DNA of 64,000 nt, taken from the NCBI RefSeq assembly GCF_003346865.1, contig NZ_QDKL01000003.1, forward strand, positions 727,821-791,820, given 5' to 3'. A program made the position numbers and the translations under genes. Under the pieces are notes generated by a model. It was not told the DNA's origin. It ran no database searches and saw nothing but the letters and a program-made list of their open reading frames with translations. Below are positions 1-8,386 of the stretch, one piece after another. How positions within the stretch are numbered: position 1 is the first letter of the stretch; every line of letters begins with the position of its first letter. Source of the DNA: Halobacteriovorax vibrionivorans (GTDB lineage Bacteria; Bdellovibrionota; Bacteriovoracia; Bacteriovoracales; Bacteriovoracaceae).

Positions 1-267
1 AATATCGATTTAGAAGTATTAGAAAGTGTCCCTACTTCAAGTGCACTTAAAAACCTTCACACAGTAACTGAAGCAATTAAAAGAAATACTCAAGTTTCAT
101 TAACAAAGTATCGTGGTGACCTCACTAGCGGTTATGCTGAATTCAACACAAAGACGCAACGAGATCGCGACCAACTCATTAAGGTTCTAAAAAAATTAAA
201 TGTTAACGAAGCAAATATAGACGAGTCAAAACAAAGTAGCGTAATCATTAGCTTTAAAGGCAAATAG
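1..267 (+). CDS. 3' end of a gene, possibly type II secretion GspL-like
   Basis: An open frame enters from the left edge and stops at TAG 265-267, giving the last 88 residues of a protein. It ends 3 bases before the next gene, which looks like GspM, and GspN follows, so by gspL-gspM-gspN order this could be the periplasmic C-terminal domain of GspL. The fragment is hydrophilic with no membrane segment, as expected for that domain. The assignment rests on gene order and not on a motif; another periplasmic protein is possible. Confidence 0.55.
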   Translation, partial: NIDLEVLESVPTSSALKNLHTVTEAIKRNTQVSLTKYRGDLTSGYAEFNTKTQRDRDQLIKVLKKLNVNEANIDESKQSSVIISFKGK

Positions 268-270
268 AAT

Positions 271-888
271 ATGAGTGATAAAAGTTTATTTAAAGAAATT
301 GATATTGCAATTGATAAGCAAATTGAAGAAGCAAGATCATCTAACTTCTTTCAATCAACAGCTGATCAATTAAGAGCATTTTCCGAAACAGAACAAAGAA
401 TTATCAATCAATTCTTTTCTGCTGTAACTCTTATTATCCCTATTCTACTTTTGGCCGGTGTCTTTATTTTTAGAACGATTCAAAAAAATGAATTAACGAC
501 AAGACTGGAGCTTAAAGATTCAATCATTAGTTTTAAGGAAGGAAATGTTCAACTTAAAACTCAAGAAGGTGGAATAATATCTGATGCAAAGATCTATGAA
601 AAGCCGGACTTTGTACAAATGTTAAGTAACTCTCTAACTCGTTTTGATATCGAATCTAATCAAGTCTCTGTTGATGGTTTTAGTCGTTCAAACCTTGGTG
701 GCTCTATTAGTAGAATTGAAACAAATCTTATGATTAACAAATTTACAAATAAGGCCCTCGTAGGTCTACTCAATGAATTACATAGACGCTTCAAAGTAAT
801 TATTACAGAAGTAGAATTAGAACGTACGAAAGACACAAAATTTGTCTCAGGTAAGTTTACTTTTGAGTTTTATACGAAGGCCGATTAA
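271..888 (+). CDS. GspM-like type II secretion inner-membrane protein
   Basis: 205 residues with a cytoplasmic N-terminus of about 50 residues, one strong membrane segment at roughly 50-68 and a periplasmic region of about 135 residues. This bitopic layout is typical of GspM/PilO-like proteins, which assemble with GspL at the base of the type II secretion system. The gene starts 3 bases after the preceding stop and its own stop overlaps the start of the gspN-like gene (TAATG), so the three are very likely co-transcribed. Primary sequence is poorly conserved in this family, so the call depends mainly on topology and context. Confidence 0.55.
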   Translation: MSDKSLFKEIDIAIDKQIEEARSSNFFQSTADQLRAFSETEQRIINQFFSAVTLIIPILLLAGVFIFRTIQKNELTTRLELKDSIISFKEGNVQLKTQEGGIISDAKIYEKPDFVQMLSNSLTRFDIESNQVSVDGFSRSNLGGSISRIETNLMINKFTNKALVGLLNELHRRFKVIITEVELERTKDTKFVSGKFTFEFYTKAD

Positions 889-1829
889 TGCAAGAAACGA
901 TGAGTAAGAACGAAAATAATATACAAGAAGAAACTTATAAGCTTAATAAGAAAACAATATTTCTTATTATTGTCCTTTCCTTCTCTTCAGTCATTATAGG
1001 ATTTTTAGCAAACTTCTCTTTTGAAGATAAAATATATGGGCTATTACAAAGTGGCCTAAAAAAGAATCGCCAGTGTCCAATATTCTATAAGAAAGCACAA
1101 TTAAGTTACTTCTTACCTGGCCTAGAGTTGTCAGGGCTTGAAGTTTCTGGACGCTGCTTACGTACACCAGATGCTCTAACGATAAAATCTGCTAACGTAT
1201 CACTTGGTCTTCCAAGTGTCGCTCCTATTGGAATTAGCTTTTCTTCTAAAATCGATAAAATCAATGGTTTTGATAGTACATTGAATATTAAATCAATTCA
1301 TAACTTCTCTACTCAGTATCTAAAATTAGAAGAGACAAGAATTAATCTGGAATCACTTAGACCAATGCTGGGTCCAGTTTCAATCAATGGAAATATCGAT
1401 ATAGAGGCCCTTGTTAGCACTGATTTAAAAGCACTTAAAGATCTCGATATATATCTACGTTCAAAAGACTTAGTTATACCATCACAGATCATTCAAAGTT
1501 TTGAAATTCCAACTTTAGCAATTAATAACCTATCTTTAAAAGCATCATCTGATGGTGGACCAATTGAGATAAAAGAGCTTATTCTTGGAACTCAAGACTC
1601 ACCTATCCGTGCTAAGGCCAGTGGGATTATTGACCTGGATAAAATCAATATTAAAAGATCGAAGTTAGAGATTGAAGCACAAGTTAAGTTCTCTCCAGAA
1701 TTTATTGAACAATTTGCTATTTTGAATCTTATTTTAGGAAACGGTCAACCAGACGAACAAGGCTTCTATCATATGAGAATTAACGGTACTCTTGGAAACC
1801 CTGGAACACCAATTATCGTAAAGCCATAG
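888..1829 (+). CDS. gspN: Type II secretion system protein GspN
   Basis: 313 residues: a short basic cytoplasmic start, a membrane anchor at about 24-43, and a long periplasmic region rich in beta strands. The region contains repeated hydrophobic-strand patterns like those of AsmA/GspN proteins and ends in a GTLGNPGTPII stretch of the kind seen near GspN C-termini. GspN is an accessory inner-membrane component of type II secretion in many delta-type bacteria. Translation is coupled to the upstream gene through the overlapping TAATG. A second in-frame ATG lies 12 bases downstream and could be the real start. Confidence 0.72.
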   Translation: MQETMSKNENNIQEETYKLNKKTIFLIIVLSFSSVIIGFLANFSFEDKIYGLLQSGLKKNRQCPIFYKKAQLSYFLPGLELSGLEVSGRCLRTPDALTIKSANVSLGLPSVAPIGISFSSKIDKINGFDSTLNIKSIHNFSTQYLKLEETRINLESLRPMLGPVSINGNIDIEALVSTDLKALKDLDIYLRSKDLVIPSQIIQSFEIPTLAINNLSLKASSDGGPIEIKELILGTQDSPIRAKASGIIDLDKINIKRSKLEIEAQVKFSPEFIEQFAILNLILGNGQPDEQGFYHMRINGTLGNPGTPIIVKP

Positions 1830-1877
1830 TCCATAGTTCTAGTTGACTACTAAGACAAATTAGAGCATCTTTAATCG

Positions 1878-2867
1878 ATGCAAACGACGAATAATCTGGA
1901 TATAAAAAACGCAAGGCAGCATATCGAAGCTGACCTAAAAGAGCTAATAGAAAAACATAGTTATCAAAATTTTTTCCATGAAATTTATGACTATTCTCTT
2001 CTTCCTGCTGGTAAGTTATTTCGCCCTCTCCTGGCATATGCAACGGCCATGGACTTTGGTATCAATTTAGACAATAAAGATGCACATAATTCAATTAAGA
2101 GCTTCTCGTGCGCATTAGAAATCCATCACACATATACACTTATTCATGATGACATGCCATGCATGGATGACGACCAATATCGTCGCGGTAGACTTTCGAC
2201 ACACGCAAAATTTGGTCAGTGGCAGGCCTTATTGGCCGGAGATGCACTCCACGGATTAAGCTTTAATCTTATTAATAAAATTAAATGTAATAATAAATAT
2301 GAAATATTAAATTATGCTCACTGGTGTCTAGGAGCAAAAGGACTAATCCTTGGCCAGGCCCTAGACCTTGATCACCAAATGACTGAAAGTTTTGAGAATC
2401 TCGTTCTTACGCATAAACTTAAAACGGCCAGACTCATTCAACTGGCCATTGTTGGAGCATATCTCCAAACAGAGAATACGACATTTCAACAGGCCAAAGC
2501 ACTTCACCGACTAGGTCATCATATGGGAGTTGCATTTCAACTTCTAGATGATTTATGTGAGCTAGAAGATGAAAAACTTAGTGAGCATGAATCAGTAGTA
2601 AACCCATGGCTTACAAGACAAACTCAATGCTTTAATGAGTTAAAACGTAATTTAGAATATCAAAAACATTTCTTCGAAAAATATGGCTGTGAAAACTTAA
2701 GATTTGTCTATGGACAATACTTAGGGAAGATACTCTCAATAATAGAAAATAGTAAAGAGACGATCATCTCTCATCTATCGCAACTCAAGAATGAAGAGGA
2801 TGTAGAGACGGCCCAAGCCGCCTCATTAGATCCAATTATTTCTTTGTTGAATACTTTGACTCTTTAG
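1878..2867 (+). CDS. Polyprenyl (farnesyl/geranyl-type) diphosphate synthase
   Basis: 329 residues of the all-helical trans-isoprenyl diphosphate synthase family, which condenses isopentenyl diphosphate with allylic diphosphates. The first Asp-rich motif is intact (DDMPCMDDD, about 91-99, followed by RRGR). The usual ALLAGDAL helix is at about 117-124. The second Asp-rich motif is altered (DDLCE at 224-228 in place of DDxxD), and the KTG motif reads KTA at 182-184. The conserved lysine segment after the second motif is hard to see. The gene stands alone on the plus strand, and its last 42 bases overlap the convergent MerR-like gene. The enzyme could be active with changed chain length or could be divergent. 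Confidence 0.87.
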   Translation: MQTTNNLDIKNARQHIEADLKELIEKHSYQNFFHEIYDYSLLPAGKLFRPLLAYATAMDFGINLDNKDAHNSIKSFSCALEIHHTYTLIHDDMPCMDDDQYRRGRLSTHAKFGQWQALLAGDALHGLSFNLINKIKCNNKYEILNYAHWCLGAKGLILGQALDLDHQMTESFENLVLTHKLKTARLIQLAIVGAYLQTENTTFQQAKALHRLGHHMGVAFQLLDDLCELEDEKLSEHESVVNPWLTRQTQCFNELKRNLEYQKHFFEKYGCENLRFVYGQYLGKILSIIENSKETIISHLSQLKNEEDVETAQAASLDPIISLLNTLTL

Positions 2868-3260
2868 GTTCAATTCTTTCAGAATGCCACGTGCCTGTTC
2901 AAGCTTATCGAGATCAATATCAAAGTTTGCCATTTTAGACTTTACAGCTTTAATTGGCTTATTTGATCTTGCTACAACTTTCTTAGGCTTAGTTGCTTTT
3001 TCTAGATCAAGCTTTCCATTTAGGACTAGCTTGGCCTTATCAATTGATAATTTATTATCAAAAAGCAATGACTTAATCTTTGCAAGAATTTGGATATCTT
3101 TTTGTTCAAATAACTTTTGTCCAGTCGATGAAACAAGGGGTGAAACTTCTTCAAATTCACTTTCCCAGAATCTTAATACATACGGCTTTACACCGACGAT
3201 CGTACAAACTTCATCTAATTTAAAAAGTGATTTTTGTGGGATATCTAAGTTCTCTAACAT
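2826..3260 (-). CDS. MerR-family-like transcriptional regulator
   Basis: 144 residues. The N-terminal part (about 11-75) has the MerR helix-turn-helix and wing pattern: a KLDEVCTIVGV helix, VLRFWE and a later helix with the KI-SLL pattern. The C-terminal part is basic (KPKKVVARSNK) and ends in a short helix, with no cysteine sensor cluster. It lies 3 bases downstream of an IHF-alpha-like gene on the same strand; the ihfA-merR pair recurs in delta-type and gamma bacteria. The 3' end overlaps the polyprenyl synthase gene by 42 bases tail to tail. The effector is unknown. Confidence 0.75.
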   Translation of the reverse strand: MLENLDIPQKSLFKLDEVCTIVGVKPYVLRFWESEFEEVSPLVSSTGQKLFEQKDIQILAKIKSLLFDNKLSIDKAKLVLNGKLDLEKATKPKKVVARSNKPIKAVKSKMANFDIDLDKLEQARGILKELNLKSQSIQQRNNWI

Positions 3261-3263
3261 TGA

Positions 3264-3680
3264 TTAAAATCCATTGAATTCATTTTCATCATCTTTACTA
3301 TCATCATTATTTAAGAAAGAGCTAAGCGCTTGTGGCTTACCTTCCTTAGGAGCAATAGAAGTATCTTCCTTACCCTTTTCATCAATACGATGAGCATAAC
3401 GTCCAGTGATGTCTTCTTTTAGTACTTGAGATGGTTTGAACGTAAGAACACGTCTAGCAGAAATCTCCATCGCCTCACCTGTCTGAGGGTTTCGCCCCAC
3501 ACGAGACGCCTTATCGCGAATTGAGAAATTTCCAAAACCAGAAATTTTCACCTTTTCACCACGTGCTAAAGTGTCTTTAATTACCTTAAACACTAGATCA
3601 ACTAGGTCAGAAGCTTCCTTTTTAGAAAACCCTGCTTCCTTGTAAACTCGTTCAACTATATCAGCTTTGGTCAAGCTCAT
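3264..3680 (-). CDS. ihfA: Integration host factor alpha / HU-family DNA-bending protein with acidic tail
   Basis: 138 residues. Residues 1-96 form a complete HU/IHF fold: MSLTKADIVERV start, VKISGFGNF, and the DNA-intercalating arm GRNPQTGEAMEISARRV, followed by LTFKPS. IHF alpha is usually about 100 residues; here an extra tail of about 40 residues ends in a strongly acidic stretch (DDSKDDENEF). The start has a strong ribosome site (GGAGG) just upstream. The gene leads the operon with the MerR-like gene. The acidic tail is unusual for IHF and could act as a DNA mimic or interaction segment; that is inference. Confidence 0.87.
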   Translation of the reverse strand: MSLTKADIVERVYKEAGFSKKEASDLVDLVFKVIKDTLARGEKVKISGFGNFSIRDKASRVGRNPQTGEAMEISARRVLTFKPSQVLKEDITGRYAHRIDEKGKEDTSIAPKEGKPQALSSFLNNDDSKDDENEFNGF

Positions 3681-3974
3681 TGCATTCCTCCATGAATCAA
3701 AAGAACCTATATATATTAATAGGTTAGCAGAATTATGAATATTTCACAAAAAAAATTTTATGGGAAATATATTTCATTTTAATAACTTAGACATTTTTAG
3801 AGTAAAGCGATCATTTCCCTACTTTAAGAATTTCTTAAGTTGTCTTACTAAACAACTATTATGTAATATGTATATATCAACTTCTTCTTGTCAAATTGGC
3901 GTATTGACATGAACAATCCCCAGCATAGGTTCCGCACTCTTGCTGGGGATTTTTTTTATTCATTTTCGAGATGA
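3681..3974. other. Intergenic region between two minus-strand operons
   Basis: 294 bases without a convincing gene. The part next to the IHF gene is very AT-rich and presumably carries its promoter. The far end holds a plus-strand-oriented terminator hairpin, described separately. No small ORF with a ribosome site was seen. Confidence 0.6.
3916..3957 (+). terminator. Intrinsic terminator oriented on the plus strand
   Basis: A perfect 10-bp stem (ATCCCCAGCA / TGCTGGGGAT) with a 15-base loop is followed by eight T residues on the plus strand. Read on the minus strand, downstream of the topoisomerase A gene, the hairpin is followed only by TTGTTC, so it is a better plus-strand terminator. No plus-strand gene lies immediately upstream, so it may end an unannotated RNA or block antisense transcription. 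Confidence 0.7.
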
Positions 3975-5441
3975 TTACTTAGACTTCTTTTTAACGGCCT
4001 TTTTCTTTGCCTTCTTCTTTCCAAGCTTTTCTTGATCCTTAGCAATTTTCTTTAGAACCTTCTGCTTCTCTTGATCTTTTTTCTTGATCCAATCAGTCAA
4101 CTTAGTATCAACATCGTTTAGCTCTTCGATTAACTTCTTGGCAATTAATTTTGGAGACTTTGCGATTTTTGTATACTCGGCCAGCTTCTTCGTTTCATCT
4201 TTAACCATGAGCTTACGCTTTTCTACTTCATCTTTTGTCATACGATAAATAGGCATATCTGCAAGGTAATCAGAGTAGACATATTTCTTCTTCTCTAGAT
4301 ACTCAACAAATGACTTTCTGTTTTTTGACTTTGTCGCCTTTTCGTATTCTTTATTCTTAATAAATTTGATGATCTCATTATTTTTTGTAATTGAATCTTT
4401 AAGATCTTCACAAAGAAGTTCATATCGACGCTTAACGACCTTAAGTCTTTCTTGCGTAAAGATCTCAATAATCTCTTCAGCACGCTCAAAGATCTTAACT
4501 CCTCTTTCAGAAATAAGAGTATAGTTTGGAGATAGTGAAGATGTTACTCCAATTGTGTCAGTAACTTCTTTTAGCGTTACTTCCTGGCCTTTTTTGAAAA
4601 GTAATTCAATATTAATTTCGTTATCAACTGATGCATCAACGAAGTCTTTTATAAAACCACTATCGATAAACTTCGTTAAGTGACGATAGATCTTTTTTGC
4701 ATCATAACCACGTGGCAATTCAGTAATAAAAAACTTTCCGCCTTTTTCTTCGATAGACATATCAAAGGTTAGCTTTCCAGTTTTCTTATCTTCATGAATT
4801 GGAAGTGAATAATTGTGCACATAAGGCTTCATCTTACGAGGTTTTCCTTTTTCTACACAATGGATCATCGATCGGATAACATCCTTATGGTGAAAACTTG
4901 GAATCATTGAAGAAAAACCAGTTCCAATCCCCTCTGCTCCATTAAGTAGCATAATTGGAAGCTTTGGTAGAAGCCCTACTGGCTCCATTGTTCTCTCATC
5001 ATAATTAGGAACCATTTCAACTTGGTTCATATCATCAAATAAAAGAATTTCAGAAAACTTTCCTAACTTACACTCAATATACCTTCCGGCCGCTGGATCG
5101 GTTTCCATACGTTCTCCGAAGTACCCTTTCTTATCGATAAGAGGGTAATTATTTGAGAACGTATAATCTTGTGCCATGTTAACAATGGCAGATTCAATCG
5201 ATGCAGGTCCGTGTGGGTGAAGAGTTAGAACTAATCCCGTTGCAGCTGATACTTTTAAAAGCCCCTTTGATTGATTTTTCCAAAGAGTATATAAAATCCT
5301 TCTCTGTCCTGGTTTTAGGCCGTCTTGTAGATAAGGGATGGCACGATCCATTAAGGTATAGATCTGATATGTGCGGTATTCATCTCTTACAATATCTTCT
5401 AAATTAATAGACTCAAGTGAGTGAAGATAAGTTTCTTGCAT
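3975..5441 (-). CDS. Type IIA DNA topoisomerase, A (breakage-reunion) subunit, eukaryotic/T4-like
   Basis: 488 residues. The winged-helix and tower core is present: DGLKPGQRR (40-48) and catalytic Arg120-Tyr121 in AAGRYIE. Several segments match eukaryotic topoisomerase II and T4 gp52 better than bacterial GyrA/ParC: the HPHGPAS-IVNMAQ segment, NYDERTMEPVGLLPKLP, NGAEGIGTGFSSMIP (167-181) and a tower/exit segment DYLADMPIYRMTKDE. It lacks the C-terminal beta-pinwheel of GyrA/ParC (bacterial subunits are about 750-880 residues) and ends in a lysine-rich tail (KKKAKKKAVKKKSK). It lies 25 bases after the B-subunit gene and is surely co-transcribed with it. The pair should pass one duplex through another using ATP. 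Confidence 0.88.
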   Translation of the reverse strand: MQETYLHSLESINLEDIVRDEYRTYQIYTLMDRAIPYLQDGLKPGQRRILYTLWKNQSKGLLKVSAATGLVLTLHPHGPASIESAIVNMAQDYTFSNNYPLIDKKGYFGERMETDPAAGRYIECKLGKFSEILLFDDMNQVEMVPNYDERTMEPVGLLPKLPIMLLNGAEGIGTGFSSMIPSFHHKDVIRSMIHCVEKGKPRKMKPYVHNYSLPIHEDKKTGKLTFDMSIEEKGGKFFITELPRGYDAKKIYRHLTKFIDSGFIKDFVDASVDNEINIELLFKKGQEVTLKEVTDTIGVTSSLSPNYTLISERGVKIFERAEEIIEIFTQERLKVVKRRYELLCEDLKDSITKNNEIIKFIKNKEYEKATKSKNRKSFVEYLEKKKYVYSDYLADMPIYRMTKDEVEKRKLMVKDETKKLAEYTKIAKSPKLIAKKLIEELNDVDTKLTDWIKKKDQEKQKVLKKIAKDQEKLGKKKAKKKAVKKKSK

Positions 5442-5466
5442 TATTTATTTCCTTCCTAATACTTTT

Positions 5467-7704
5467 TTAATCAAGATAATCAATCATATCTGCTAGGCTT
5501 GAGCCCGCTTTTTTACCAACTGCTTTCTTTGCTTTCTTCTTGGCCTTTTTAGCAGTTTTCTTTGCTGCTTTTTTTGCAGTTTTCTTTGCTGCTTTTTTTG
5601 CAGTTTTCTTCTTTGCCGTCTTTTTTGCCGTCTTCTTCGCTACTTTCTTTGCTGCTTTTTTGGCAACTTTCTTTGCTGCTTTTTTAGCAGGCTTTTTCTT
5701 AGCAGGGGCCTTTTCTTGCTCTTCGATAACTTCAGACATGATCTCAGACTCGGCTTCATCTAATAGAAGGTCCTTTCTTAAGTTTGTGTCTTTACCAAAG
5801 CAGATATTTAACATTTCTTTAGCTTTAGCATTATTATCAATTGTTATCTTTGTGTACTCATCTTTTGAGAGAACGTACTTCCAAGCTTCAGGAGACATCT
5901 CCCCTAGCCCTTTATTTCGGTGAATCATTTTAATCTTAGCTTCACCTGAATCTCTAAATTGATCTAATTCTTTCTCTGACTCAAAATAAAGTGTCTTCTT
6001 ATCAGTGATAACCTCAAAAAGAGGTGCCTTTGCAATCTGAATAGCACCCATCTCGAATAACTCCGGCCAAAATTGGTAGAAGAAATTCGTTAAGAGTGTA
6101 TTAATATGGCCACCATCAACATCTGAGTCGGCCAGGAAGACAATACTAGAATAACGAAGTTTCTTTGGTTCAACTTCTTGACCTAGGGCCAGGCCAATTG
6201 AGGCCATAATATCTGAAAATTCTTGGTTATTTAGAATATCTTTAATACCTGCTTGTGCAACGTTCATTGGCTTACCTCGAAGGGCAATCCCTCCTTGATA
6301 AAGCTTATTACGAGCAGATCTTAAACCACCAATTGCTGAATCTCCCTCACAAATGAAAAGAGTACAAAGATCGCGCTTCTTTCTCTCGTTGGCATCAAGA
6401 AGTTTTTCAACTCTTTGCCTTTTTTGCTTACGGGCCTTCTTAGCGGCTTCTTTTAGAACTTGGTACTTATGACGAGACTTACCTCTTTCAAGAACAACTT
6501 CTAGATAGTCCTTATTCTTTCTCATAAATTTATCAATATTCTTACCCATGAATTCTTCAAGGGCCTTTTCAAGATGTGTATCACGTACAAGCTTACGCTT
6601 TGTTTGCGACTCAAACCTTGGGTTTGGCATTGTAATACCAAGGACAAAAGTAAGACCTGAGAGAACATCGTTATCAACTAGCTTGATTTTTTCTTTCTTA
6701 GCTTGTCTCTCTAACTTATCTTTTATGGCATTGATAAAGATACGACGAACTCGATCATGGTGGAAACCACCATCATAAGTAGGTGTAGAGTTTACAAATG
6801 AAATAAACCTTTCACGCTCTTCACTACTTTTATCAATACAGAATGAAAGAGACATGTCGATACGTCCCTTTACCTTTTTCTTCTTTGTATTTACTGTTTC
6901 ATAAACATATGAATGAACACCAAAGTCATGAGCATTTTCTTCGTCAATACGTTGTGAAAGCTCAAATAGTCCTTTAGTGAAGTGATACTTTTCACCGTTA
7001 AAGTAAAAAGCAAGACCTGGATTATTATAAGCAAGGTCGATAATACGCTTTCTTAAAAGGTCCTCATCAATTTTATTATCTTTATAAACTTCCTTGGCAA
7101 GAGTAACCTGAATCGATACCCCAGAAGCACCTTTAAACTTTTTAGGCTTTGTTTGTGTTATCTTCAGAGCACCATCGATAAACTTCGTTGTCTGCTCTTT
7201 TTTAGAGTTATAGTGTTTAATTGTTACATTGAACTCATCGGCCGTTAAACATGTAGCAGCTGCACCAAGACCATTTTGTCCCAATGTTCTGTGAAGAAAA
7301 CCTTTTTCGTCAGTTTCTTCATCTTTAAACTTAGAACCTGTTCTAAATTCAGAATAAACCTGTTTAACCTTATCCAGTGGAAAACCGATTCCATTATCTG
7401 CAACAGTTACCGTCTTTCCATCTTCACTTAATGAAGTGTGAACCTCTGTAACGTGGCCACGATAATACTCATCGATACAATTATCTAGTAACTCTTCTAT
7501 TGCTTTAGACTTGGCCTGGTGAAACTTAACTGTCTGAAAATCAACAGATTTATCACCATAGACATAAGTCTCTAAGTCTTCAATATCGTTGGATCCGAAA
7601 ACGAGAGTGATACGATTTCGACAGTGCCATCTTTGATCTTTACTCTCAATGACTGCGTCTTTCGTCTTCCCTTTTCTTTTAACTGACTCAATGCTGCGTC
7701 CCAT
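5467..7704 (-). CDS. Type IIA DNA topoisomerase, B (ATPase) subunit with Ala/Lys-rich tail
   Basis: 745 residues. The GHKL ATPase is complete: ELLDNCIDE (71-79), DNGIG (103-107) and the ATP-lid motif GQNGLGAA (142-149). That lid motif is closer to the eukaryotic/T4 GxNGxGA pattern than to bacterial GLHGVG. A transducer domain follows, then the TOPRIM domain: EGDSA at 453-457, DSDVD at 526-530 and NKGLGEM near 598. Residues from about 668 to 730 form a low-complexity AAKK/TAKK repeat tail like histone H1, probably for DNA binding. The gene is first in a two-gene operon with the A subunit. Whether this replaces ParE/ParC or adds to a separate gyrase cannot be seen here. Confidence 0.9.
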   Translation of the reverse strand: MGRSIESVKRKGKTKDAVIESKDQRWHCRNRITLVFGSNDIEDLETYVYGDKSVDFQTVKFHQAKSKAIEELLDNCIDEYYRGHVTEVHTSLSEDGKTVTVADNGIGFPLDKVKQVYSEFRTGSKFKDEETDEKGFLHRTLGQNGLGAAATCLTADEFNVTIKHYNSKKEQTTKFIDGALKITQTKPKKFKGASGVSIQVTLAKEVYKDNKIDEDLLRKRIIDLAYNNPGLAFYFNGEKYHFTKGLFELSQRIDEENAHDFGVHSYVYETVNTKKKKVKGRIDMSLSFCIDKSSEERERFISFVNSTPTYDGGFHHDRVRRIFINAIKDKLERQAKKEKIKLVDNDVLSGLTFVLGITMPNPRFESQTKRKLVRDTHLEKALEEFMGKNIDKFMRKNKDYLEVVLERGKSRHKYQVLKEAAKKARKQKRQRVEKLLDANERKKRDLCTLFICEGDSAIGGLRSARNKLYQGGIALRGKPMNVAQAGIKDILNNQEFSDIMASIGLALGQEVEPKKLRYSSIVFLADSDVDGGHINTLLTNFFYQFWPELFEMGAIQIAKAPLFEVITDKKTLYFESEKELDQFRDSGEAKIKMIHRNKGLGEMSPEAWKYVLSKDEYTKITIDNNAKAKEMLNICFGKDTNLRKDLLLDEAESEIMSEVIEEQEKAPAKKKPAKKAAKKVAKKAAKKVAKKTAKKTAKKKTAKKAAKKTAKKAAKKTAKKAKKKAKKAVGKKAGSSLADMIDYLD
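5510..5705 (-). repeat. Short in-frame repeats encoding the AAKK/TAKK tail
   Basis: The 3' part of the topoisomerase B gene is built of imperfect repeats of about 12-24 bases, reading gctttttttgcagttttctt-like units on the plus strand. They encode alternating Ala/Thr and Lys pairs. Such tracts change copy number easily, and the complementary strand carries a spurious Phe/Ala ORF. Confidence 0.8.
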
Positions 7705-7777
7705 CCTTAACTTTTCCCCTATCTTAGCTTCGTGCTATAATGTAATCAGTATAAAGAATAAGGGAAACTTAAAGGCC

Positions 7778-8386
7778 TTGAAAGTTACAACGCGTCAACC
7801 ATTTATAATTACAGCGCTTTTTTGCCAATTATTAGTATTTTCAAATCAGGCCTATGCCTCTGATTTCAAAGGGATTAACCCTGATATTAAGGAAATATTA
7901 GTAGATAAAAAAAGAATTTATCGTAAATCCATCGTAAAGACCGAAGGAAATAAACAAAGTTTAGATTACCAAATATATGGCATCCATCCAAACAAGTGCA
8001 AGACTGCACTGCGAAAACTTTCTCGTTATGAGAAATTCAATGAATATATTGATCTGGTTAAATTATCTGGCTATTCAGAGAAGAAAAAACAAATCTATCT
8101 CTATCTTGATCACACATTAATGCCATTTCCAATGTCTCTAACTTTTAAGATTCCACGTATAAAAAAACCGGGTGTCTATCCCTTCACTTTTGATAAAGGA
8201 TTCTTAAAAGGATTACGTGGTGAAATAAATGTTAGACAATTAAGCGATGGACGTTGCCTCTTCTTTTCTAAAAGTTTTTGGAAAGGAGAAAAGTCATCAA
8301 TACCAGATACACTCTTTGAAATGTTTTCCGAAACTTTAGGAGAGCTAGCAATGCAGAAGCTATTTCGTATTTCCCGCAGATTATAA
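7778..8386 (+). CDS. Secreted START/SRPBCC-like domain protein
   Basis: An upstream ATG at 7649 lies inside the topoisomerase B coding region, so I place the start at TTG 7778. It follows an AAAGG ribosome site and opens a clean signal peptide (basic KVTTR, hydrophobic core, AYA cleavage site). That gives 202 residues. The mature part has the alternating strand pattern and long C-terminal helix (SIPDTLFEMFSETLGELAMQ) of START/polyketide-cyclase-like lipid-binding proteins. Its last 6 bases overlap the convergent radD gene. Ligand unknown; the family call is moderate. Confidence 0.65.
   Translation: MKVTTRQPFIITALFCQLLVFSNQAYASDFKGINPDIKEILVDKKRIYRKSIVKTEGNKQSLDYQIYGIHPNKCKTALRKLSRYEKFNEYIDLVKLSGYSEKKKQIYLYLDHTLMPFPMSLTFKIPRIKKPGVYPFTFDKGFLKGLRGEINVRQLSDGRCLFFSKSFWKGEKSSIPDTLFEMFSETLGELAMQKLFRISRRL

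Noticed and set aside
1813..2043. Minus-strand 76-residue frame opposite the polyprenyl synthase start
   Set aside because: It overlaps a clear gene on the other strand and has no protein-like features of its own.
3904..3931. TTGACA followed 16 bases later by TAGGTT as a promoter
   Set aside because: The -10 match is poor and the transcript would begin inside the terminator hairpin.
5540..5923. Plus-strand frame rich in Phe and Ala
   Set aside because: It is the complement of the AAKK-encoding repeats of the topoisomerase B gene; composition and lack of a ribosome site show it is a shadow.
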